A stretch of DNA of 12,188 nucleotides from JBARRS01 sp049644345 (GTDB lineage: Bacteria; Actinomycetota; Thermoleophilia; Gaiellales; Gaiellaceae): positions 1 through 12,188 of the forward strand of contig JBARRS010000134.1 of NCBI GenBank assembly GCA_049644345.1, in the 5' to 3' direction. Below, piece after piece: positions 7,463 through 12,188 of the stretch. Every line of letters begins with the position of its first letter. The stretch's first letter is position 1. The position numbers and the translations under genes are program-made. The notes under the pieces were generated by a model, which did no database searches, was not told where the DNA came from, and worked only from the letters and a program-made list of their open reading frames with translations.

Positions 7463-8644
7463 TCAGGCGATTGCGGCCCGCAGCGCGTCGACCACGCGCT
7501 CCTGGTCATCGGGATCGATCCGCGTGTGGAACGGGAGCGCGAAGGTCCGTGACGCGGCATCCTCGGCGACCGGGAACATCCCTTCCCGGAAGCCGAACCG
7601 CTCCCGCATGTACGGCTGGAGGTGGACGCATGGGATGTACTCGGCCGTCGCGACGCCGCGTGCGCGCAACTCCTCCATCACCCGAGTCCGGTCGAGCCCG
7701 GGCGCGAGCTTCGGCACGTAGACGAACCACGAACGGCGATGATCCGCGTCGTCGGCGAGCGGAGGCTCGACACCTTCGACCCCGGTGAGTAGCTCCGTGT
7801 AGCGAGCTGCCGCGCTCGCACGGATCTCGAGGATGCGGTCGAGCTTCTCGAGCTGTGCGATTCCGATCGCCGCCTGGACGTCGGTCCAGCGGTAGTTGAA
7901 GCCCATGCGCACGTGGTCGAACCACGCACCGCCGTAGGCCCGTCCCTGGTTGCGGAGACTGCGCAGCAGCTGCCACTCCTCTTCCGAGTGGGTTGTGGCG
8001 ACGCCTCCCTCTCCCGTTGTCATCTGCTTGTTCGGGTAGAAGCCGAACACCGCGGCTGGGCCGTGCGACCCGAGCGGCCGGCCCTTGTACTCGGCGCCGA
8101 GCGCCTGGGCGGAGTCCTCGATCAGCCTCAGCCCGTGACGCTCTGCGATCGCGCTCAGCTCGTCCAGTTCGCACGGATAGCCGAAGATGTCGACGGCGAC
8201 GAGCGCTTTCGTGGCTGGAGTTACAAGGGATTCGACGGCCCGGGGATCCAGGTTGAGCGTGCGCGGGTCGACGTCGGCGAAGACGGGGGTCGCGCCCTCG
8301 ATCATGAAGCAGTTCGCCGAGGCGACGAAGGTGAGCGGCGACGTGATCACCTCGTCTCCGGGACCGAGCCCCGCGATGTGCGAGAGCAGGTGCAGCGCCG
8401 CCGTGCCGCTCGAGACCGCGGCGGCATAGGGCGCGCCGACGCGCTCCGCGATCAGCTCCTCGAAGCGGTCGATCGCCGGTCCGAGAGAGAGCCGGCCGGA
8501 GCGGAGCACGTCGAGCACGAGCTCCTCCTCACGCTCGTCGAGCCACGCTCCCGAGAGCTCGATCCGGCGTGTCCTCGACGTCGCTTGCGATGTCGAGTAA
8601 GAGGCTGTGCGGGCTTTGCCCGTGCGGCCGTCGGCAGCGCTCAC
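7463..8644 (-). CDS. DegT/DnrJ/EryC1/StrS-family PLP-dependent aminotransferase
   Basis: This 393-residue fold-type I PLP enzyme belongs to the family that aminates nucleotide-linked keto-sugars or related ketones. The Schiff-base Lys206 lies in FYPNKQMTTGEGG, and Asp177 in EDSAQALGAEYKG contacts the PLP pyridine nitrogen. SSGTAALHL (78-86) is the phosphate-binding region and FNYRWTDVQAAIG is family-typical. The core begins near residue 29 (ELSGAWLDEREEEL). The first ~28 residues are polar, apparently disordered, and lie where family members have none. Its GTG shares a GTGA overlap with the ilvE stop, and no later in-frame start exists before the core. No sugar-nucleotide or glycan genes are nearby, so the substrate is unknown. 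It is the last gene of the serA-ilvE cluster. Confidence 0.92.
   Translation of the reverse strand: MSAADGRTGKARTASYSTSQATSRTRRIELSGAWLDEREEELVLDVLRSGRLSLGPAIDRFEELIAERVGAPYAAAVSSGTAALHLLSHIAGLGPGDEVITSPLTFVASANCFMIEGATPVFADVDPRTLNLDPRAVESLVTPATKALVAVDIFGYPCELDELSAIAERHGLRLIEDSAQALGAEYKGRPLGSHGPAAVFGFYPNKQMTTGEGGVATTHSEEEWQLLRSLRNQGRAYGGAWFDHVRMGFNYRWTDVQAAIGIAQLEKLDRILEIRASAAARYTELLTGVEGVEPPLADDADHRRSWFVYVPKLAPGLDRTRVMEELRARGVATAEYIPCVHLQPYMRERFGFREGMFPVAEDAASRTFALPFHTRIDPDDQERVVDALRAAIA
8575..8596. repeat. Hairpin in the 5' end of the DegT gene sharing 12 bases with the rRNA leader hairpin
   Basis: TCGACGTCGC and GCGATGTCGA form a ten-base stem around TT, with one G-U on the plus strand (a C-A mismatch on the mRNA strand). 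The central TCGCTTGCGATG (8581-8592) is identical to 553-564 in the 16S leader hairpin. A second small hairpin, GGGC-TTT-GCCC, follows at 8611-8621. The shared 12-mer could be chance in GC-rich DNA. Confidence 0.3.
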
Positions 8645-9567
8645 GCCTCGGCGGGCGTGCGCTCCGCGTACTCGAGCCAGCCCTCCCAGCGCTCATCCAT
8701 GCCGCGCGCGGCCGCCAGGTACGCCTTCTGGATCTCGAGCGTGATCGGCCCGACGCCGAGCTGGGCGTCGTCGACAGCGCGAAGGGGAGTCACCTCTGCG
8801 GCGGTGCCGGTCATGAATACCTCGTCCGCGAGATAGAGGTCGGAGCGGATCAGCTGCTTCTCGACGACCTGGTAGCCGAGGTCGCGTCCGATCTGGATCA
8901 CGGTCTCGCGGGTGATCCCCGGCAGGATCGATGCGGAGAGATCGGGCGTGTAGACGATGCCGTCCTTGATGACGAAGACGTTCTCGCCCGAGCCGTCCGC
9001 GATGTAGCCGTCGGCCGTGAGCAGGATCGCCTCGTCGTAGCCGGCGCGGTTGGCCTCCATCACGGCAAGCATCGAATTGAGGTAGATGCCGGTCGCCTTG
9101 GAGACATGGGGGATCACGTTGGGCCCGATCCGCTGCCAGGAGGAGATCTTCGCGCGAATTCCGCTCTTCAAGCCCTCCTCGCCGAGGTAGGCCCCCCACG
9201 GCCAGCTCATGATCACGCAGTCGACGGGATTGCCGACGGCCGAGACGCCGAGCTCGCCGTAGCCGTAGAAGCAGATCGGCCGCAGGTAGCACTCGGGGAG
9301 GCCGTTGGCGCCGATCAGCTCGTGACACGCGGCGCGCAGCTCCGCGATCGAGTGCGGAAGCTCCATCGAGAGGAGCCGCGCCGAATTCTCGAGGCGCTTG
9401 AGGTGGTCCGTAAGCCGGAAGACGGCTGTGCCCTTGGGCGTCTCGTACGCGCGGATACCCTCGAAGACCCCGGAGCCGTAGTGCAGCCCGTGCGTGCCGA
9501 CATGGATCGTCGCGTCGGCCCAGTCGACGAGCTCGCCGTTCATCCAGATCTTCTCGGTCTCGCGCAT
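8641..9567 (-). CDS. ilvE: Branched-chain amino acid aminotransferase (class IV)
   Basis: This PLP enzyme makes leucine, isoleucine and valine by transfer of an amino group from glutamate to the branched 2-oxo acids. The 308-residue protein begins IWMNGELVDWADATIHVGTHGLHYGSGVFEGIRAY, typical of the BCAT subgroup of fold-type IV. Lys157 in PHVSKATGIYLNS is the Schiff-base residue; Glu195 in DGSGENVFVI contacts PLP; LPGITRETV and MTGTAAEVTPL complete the family pattern. Length is normal. The ATG has a strong AGGAGG six bases upstream and a TAAGAT -10 candidate in the 49-base gap to ybaK, so it may have its own promoter besides read-through from serA. Its stop overlaps the start of the DegT gene by four bases. 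D-amino-acid transaminase is a less likely alternative. Confidence 0.94.
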   Translation of the reverse strand: MRETEKIWMNGELVDWADATIHVGTHGLHYGSGVFEGIRAYETPKGTAVFRLTDHLKRLENSARLLSMELPHSIAELRAACHELIGANGLPECYLRPICFYGYGELGVSAVGNPVDCVIMSWPWGAYLGEEGLKSGIRAKISSWQRIGPNVIPHVSKATGIYLNSMLAVMEANRAGYDEAILLTADGYIADGSGENVFVIKDGIVYTPDLSASILPGITRETVIQIGRDLGYQVVEKQLIRSDLYLADEVFMTGTAAEVTPLRAVDDAQLGVGPITLEIQKAYLAAARGMDERWEGWLEYAERTPAEA

Positions 9568-9573
9568 CCGCAG

Positions 9574-9596
9574 CCTCCTGTCTACAAGGAATCTTA
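9574..9596 (-). promoter_or_regulatory. Strong ribosome-binding site and -10 candidate of ilvE
   Basis: On the minus strand AGGAGG (9579-9574) stands six bases before the ilvE ATG, the strongest Shine-Dalgarno site in the window. TAAGAT (9596-9591) upstream could be an internal -10. No clear -35 is visible 16-18 bases further up, inside the ybaK tail. Confidence 0.55.
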
Positions 9597-9616
9597 GACG
9601 GACGCGCGGGCGACGC

Positions 9617-10099
9617 TCAGGTGTCGACTTCGACGGCGTCGATCGGCTCCGCCCGCGAGAGGCGGACGAGCTCGGCGGGAGGAAGCGCCGCCAGATGGTT
9701 CGGCGAGCCGGCGCCGATCCACACGATCTTGTTGGCGAGCAGCGTTCGCTCGACGAAGACGCGCTCGACGCGGCGAAGGGGAAACGGCGCCACGGCCCCA
9801 GGCGTGAAGCCGGTCGCGTCCTCGACCTCCTCGGCGCCGGCGGTCCGGGCGGAGCGGCAGTCGGCGGCGGCCGCGACCTTGCGCCGGTCGGCGCGCCGGT
9901 CGCCGGGGACCATCACCACGACCGGCCTCCCGTCGCAGACGAAGACGAGCGATTTGACGATCTGGGAGAGCTCGCAGCCGGCGGCTTGGGCGGCGGCCTG
10001 CGCCGTGGGCGTGCCCTCCGGGAACTCCTCCACGCGCGCCTCCGCAGCGGCGTCGCGGAGGAAGCGCGTCACCCGCTCGACCGGCTCCGGCCACGTCAC
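9617..10099 (-). CDS. YbaK/EbsC-type aminoacyl-tRNA deacylase
   Basis: This 160-residue cytosolic protein belongs to the YbaK/ProX superfamily, whose members hydrolyse mischarged tRNAs such as Cys-tRNA(Pro). VEEFPEGTPTAQAAAQAAGCELSQIVKSLVF (23-53) contains the conserved Lys49; ATGFTPGAVAPFP (95-107) and GAGSPNHLAALPPAELVRL (129-147) are the family's other landmarks. Length is normal for a stand-alone deacylase. Exact tRNA specificity cannot be assigned. The GTG was chosen because it places the N-terminus at the usual position. No ribosome-binding site is present; a TACGCT six bases upstream could be the -10 of a leaderless transcript, which is weak evidence. It lies 23 bases after the methyltransferase-like gene and 49 before ilvE. 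Confidence 0.88.
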   Translation of the reverse strand: MTWPEPVERVTRFLRDAAAEARVEEFPEGTPTAQAAAQAAGCELSQIVKSLVFVCDGRPVVVMVPGDRRADRRKVAAAADCRSARTAGAEEVEDATGFTPGAVAPFPLRRVERVFVERTLLANKIVWIGAGSPNHLAALPPAELVRLSRAEPIDAVEVDT

Positions 10100-10122
10100 C
10101 GCGAGAGCGTAGCCCGCGGACC

Positions 10123-10611
10123 TCAGTACAGGCCGGGCAGGAAACGGCTCGGCGTCCGCGCGCGGTAGCCCGCGTAGTCGGCGAATCGCTCTTCGAGCCA
10201 GGTCTCCTCGCGCTTTGCCTTCAGGTCGAAGAAGACGGCGAGCAGCGCCGTGGGGATCAGGCCGAGCGGCGACTCGGCGAGCGACCAGCCAAGCGCGACC
10301 AGGATCACACCGCCGTAGACCGGGTGCCGGACCACGCGGTAGATCCCGGTCTGGACGAGCTTCCCTCCTGCCCGCGGGCGCGGGAAGACAGACACGAGCG
10401 CGCCCAGGGAGAGCGCGGCCGCGGCGATCAGTAGGAGGCCGGCGGCGATCGCCATGAAGCCGAGCACGGCGAGGATGCCGCTCTCGGCACCGGGCCAGTA
10501 GATGCCCGTGAAGGCCGTGCCGACGACCGCGCCCATCAGGACGAGCTGCAGGGCGAACCACCCCTCGCCGCGGGGTCCCAGCTCAGGTAAGCGAGATGAA
10601 GCGCGCGTCAT
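10123..10611 (-). CDS. Isoprenylcysteine carboxyl methyltransferase-like integral membrane protein
   Basis: This 162-residue protein has about four hydrophobic segments (near 18-38, 46-72, 100-115, 117-130) and the C-terminal signature of the ICMT/PEMT-type membrane methyltransferases: LVQTGIYRVVRHPVYGG at 85-101, where the Arg-His-Pro binds S-adenosylmethionine, and a Glu pair (135-136) followed by FADYAGYRARTPSRFLP. Bacterial members mostly have unknown substrates, often small lipids; isoprenylcysteine itself is unlikely here. The ATG overlaps the end of serA by 29 bases and has AGGGA four bases upstream, supporting this start and translational coupling. No other start between it and the first helix fits. 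Confidence 0.85.
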   Translation of the reverse strand: MTRASSRLPELGPRGEGWFALQLVLMGAVVGTAFTGIYWPGAESGILAVLGFMAIAAGLLLIAAAALSLGALVSVFPRPRAGGKLVQTGIYRVVRHPVYGGVILVALGWSLAESPLGLIPTALLAVFFDLKAKREETWLEERFADYAGYRARTPSRFLPGLY

Positions 10612-12163
10612 CGAATCCCTGCGCGCGGAAATCTTCCACGAGCTCGGCCGGCGGGGGCGAATCGAGCGACAGCGCCATCAGCGCCTTGCCGCCGCGCCGC
10701 GTCCGCGAGACGGCCATGTTGGCGATGTTCACGCCGGCCTCGCCGAAGAGCGTGCCGACGCGGCCAATCACCCCGGGAACGTCGTCGTAACGGAAGAAGA
10801 CGAGCAGAGGCGCGACCTCCATCTCGAGCTCGAAGCCGAGCGCGCTGACAAGCCACTGTCGGTGCTCGCGGCCGATCGTCGTTCCCGCCACCCGCACCTC
10901 GTCGCCGTTCGACCGGACGGAGACCCGGACGAGGTTCGTGAAGTCGCGCGAGCCGCGGCGCCGCTCCTCGGTCACCTCGATCCCTCGCTCCGCGGCGATC
11001 AGCGGCGCGTTCACGTAGTTGACCGGCTGGTCGGATCGGCCCTGGAAGACGCCGTTCAGCGCCGCCACCGTCAGCAGGCGCGTGTCGTAGCCAGACAGGG
11101 TGCCGTAGTACGAGAGCTCGATCCCGTCCGCGCGGCCGCCGGCGAGCTCCATCGCAAGGCGTCCCAGCTTCGCAGCCAGCGGCACGTACGGCCCGAGCAC
11201 TTCGAGGTCCTCGGCCCGGATCGCGGGGATGTTGACCGCGTTGGTGACGAGCCCGCCCTCGAGCGCAGCGGCAACCTGCTCGGCGACGATCACGCCGGCG
11301 CGGTCCTGCGCCTCGGCGGTCGAAGCTGCGAGGTGCGGCGTGACCACGATGTTGTCGAGCTCGAGCAGGGGCCCGGAGTAGGGCTCCGCCGAGAAGACGT
11401 CGAGCGCGGCGGCCGCGAGCTTGCCGGAGCGGAGTGCCTCGGCGAGCGCCTCCTCGTCGACGAGCTCGCCCCGCGCCGCGTTGACGAGCCGGGCGCCGTC
11501 GCGCATGGCCGCGATCGCGCCGCGGCCGAGAAAGCCGCGCGTCTCGTCCGTCAGCGGCAGATGCAGCGTGAGGAAATCGGCCGCGGCGAGCACGTCTTCC
11601 TGGCTTTCGACGCGCTCGACGCCGAGCTCGCGGAAGCGCTCCTTCGCGACGAACGGGTCATAGGCGACGACGTGCATGCCAAGGCCGAGCGCCCGCCGTG
11701 CGACCTGCTGCCCGATCCGACCGAAGCCGAGCACGCCGAGCGTCTTGCCGTCCAGCTCGAGCCCCGCCCACTGCGACCGCTCCCATCGACCCTGCTTCAG
11801 CGCCGCGTGCGCCTGCGGGATGTTCCGCGAGAGCGCGACGAGCAGCCCGATCGTGTGCTCGGCGGCCGAGACAACCGTCGACTCGGGCGCGTTCGCAACG
11901 ACGATTCCGCGGCGGGTCGCCGCCTCGACGTCGACGTTGTCCACGCCGACGCCTGCGCGGCCGATCACCTTCAGCCGCTCGCCCCGCTCGATCAGATCGG
12001 CGGTCAGCTTCGTCGCCGAGCGGATCACGATCGCGTCGTAGCCCCCGATCGTGGCTCCGAGATCGCCGTTCAGCTCGACGTCGACGTCGAAGCGCTCGCG
12101 CAGGAGCTCGACGCCGGCGTCGGCGATCTCCTCGCGGATCAGGATCCTCGCGCGGTCGCTCAT
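10583..12163 (-). CDS. serA: D-3-phosphoglycerate dehydrogenase, long form with ASB and ACT domains
   Basis: It oxidises 3-phosphoglycerate to 3-phosphohydroxypyruvate with NAD, the first step of serine biosynthesis. The 526-residue protein has the split substrate-binding domain and a Rossmann domain with GFGRIG (146-151), the dinucleotide-binding loop. Catalytic residues follow the D-2-hydroxyacid dehydrogenase pattern: Arg231 in NAARGELVDE, Glu260 in DVFSAEP, His277 in TPHLAAS. An allosteric ASB domain (~310-450) and a C-terminal ACT domain (~454-526; DVPGVIGRVGTLFGEAGVNIANM) complete the long form known from Mycobacterium, usually serine-inhibited. The ATG has GAGG six bases upstream. Both lie inside an 11-bp inverted repeat, suggesting control of initiation. 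It leads the five-gene minus-strand cluster. Confidence 0.96.
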   Translation of the reverse strand: MSDRARILIREEIADAGVELLRERFDVDVELNGDLGATIGGYDAIVIRSATKLTADLIERGERLKVIGRAGVGVDNVDVEAATRRGIVVANAPESTVVSAAEHTIGLLVALSRNIPQAHAALKQGRWERSQWAGLELDGKTLGVLGFGRIGQQVARRALGLGMHVVAYDPFVAKERFRELGVERVESQEDVLAAADFLTLHLPLTDETRGFLGRGAIAAMRDGARLVNAARGELVDEEALAEALRSGKLAAAALDVFSAEPYSGPLLELDNIVVTPHLAASTAEAQDRAGVIVAEQVAAALEGGLVTNAVNIPAIRAEDLEVLGPYVPLAAKLGRLAMELAGGRADGIELSYYGTLSGYDTRLLTVAALNGVFQGRSDQPVNYVNAPLIAAERGIEVTEERRRGSRDFTNLVRVSVRSNGDEVRVAGTTIGREHRQWLVSALGFELEMEVAPLLVFFRYDDVPGVIGRVGTLFGEAGVNIANMAVSRTRRGGKALMALSLDSPPPAELVEDFRAQGFDDARFISLT

Positions 12164-12187
12164 AGGCCGCCTCGCCGCCTATGAGCG
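12157..12187. repeat. 11-bp inverted repeat covering the serA start codon
   Basis: CGCTCATAGGC (12157-12167) and GCCTATGAGCG (12177-12187) are perfect reverse complements around a nine-base spacer. In the serA mRNA the GAGG ribosome-binding site would sit in the loop and the AUG in the 3' arm of the stem. It could be a translational switch, a protein operator or a fold-back at a contig end. The second arm contains a mirrored ATGAGCG on the plus strand. Confidence 0.75.
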
Positions 12188-12188
12188 G

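Noticed and set aside
10502..12184. 560-codon plus-strand frame opposite serA
   Set aside because: It mirrors serA codon structure, is rich in Arg, Asp and Val as antisense frames are, and has no motif; serA is unmistakable.
12181..12188. A divergent gene beginning at the mirrored ATG on the plus strand
   Set aside because: Only eight bases are available and the ATG is explained by the inverted repeat; no gene can be supported.

Overview
The window is high-GC bacterial DNA. The first ~446 bases are the 5' part of a 16S rRNA gene on the minus strand. Its signature (GGCGGCGCGC then TTAACACATGCAAGTCGA) and the gene content suggest a deep-branching actinobacterium, most likely Thermoleophilia (Gaiella/Solirubrobacter-like). 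That placement is inference from memory, not from a tree. The sequence stops inside 16S at one end and just upstream of serA at the other, so it may be a whole contig that broke at an rRNA operon.

Layout. (1) 1-825, minus: 16S rRNA start, a structured rRNA leader with a boxA-like element, an intrinsic terminator and a promoter whose -35 overlaps the tyrS stop codon. (2) 826-1971, minus: tyrS, apparently leaderless. (3) 2100-4517, plus: a class A penicillin-binding protein with two C-terminal PASTA domains, divergent from tyrS across an 8-bp inverted repeat that carries two TAGACT elements. (4) 4438-6688, minus: a tightly overlapping three-gene operon of a RemA/DUF370-like protein, an MFS exporter and a 3-methyladenine DNA glycosylase. 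Its last gene overlaps the PBP gene tail-to-tail by 80 bp. (5) 6708-7454, plus: a GerMN-Gmad2 lipoprotein, divergent from the RemA-like gene across what looks like one symmetric -10 element serving both directions. (6) 7463-12163, minus: serA, an isoprenylcysteine-methyltransferase-like membrane protein, a YbaK-type aminoacyl-tRNA deacylase, ilvE and a DegT/DnrJ aminotransferase, all closely spaced or overlapping. An 11-bp inverted repeat covers the serA start codon.

The genes are mostly housekeeping: translation, cell wall, base-excision repair, and serine and branched-chain amino acid metabolism. No phage, transposon, CRISPR, toxin-antitoxin or defence system was found. The points of interest are regulatory: the shared symmetric -10, the hairpin over the serA start, the terminator between the rRNA promoter and 16S, and the placement of a RemA-like gene with an exporter and a repair enzyme. 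Several starts appear leaderless (tyrS, RemA-like, lipoprotein, perhaps ybaK).
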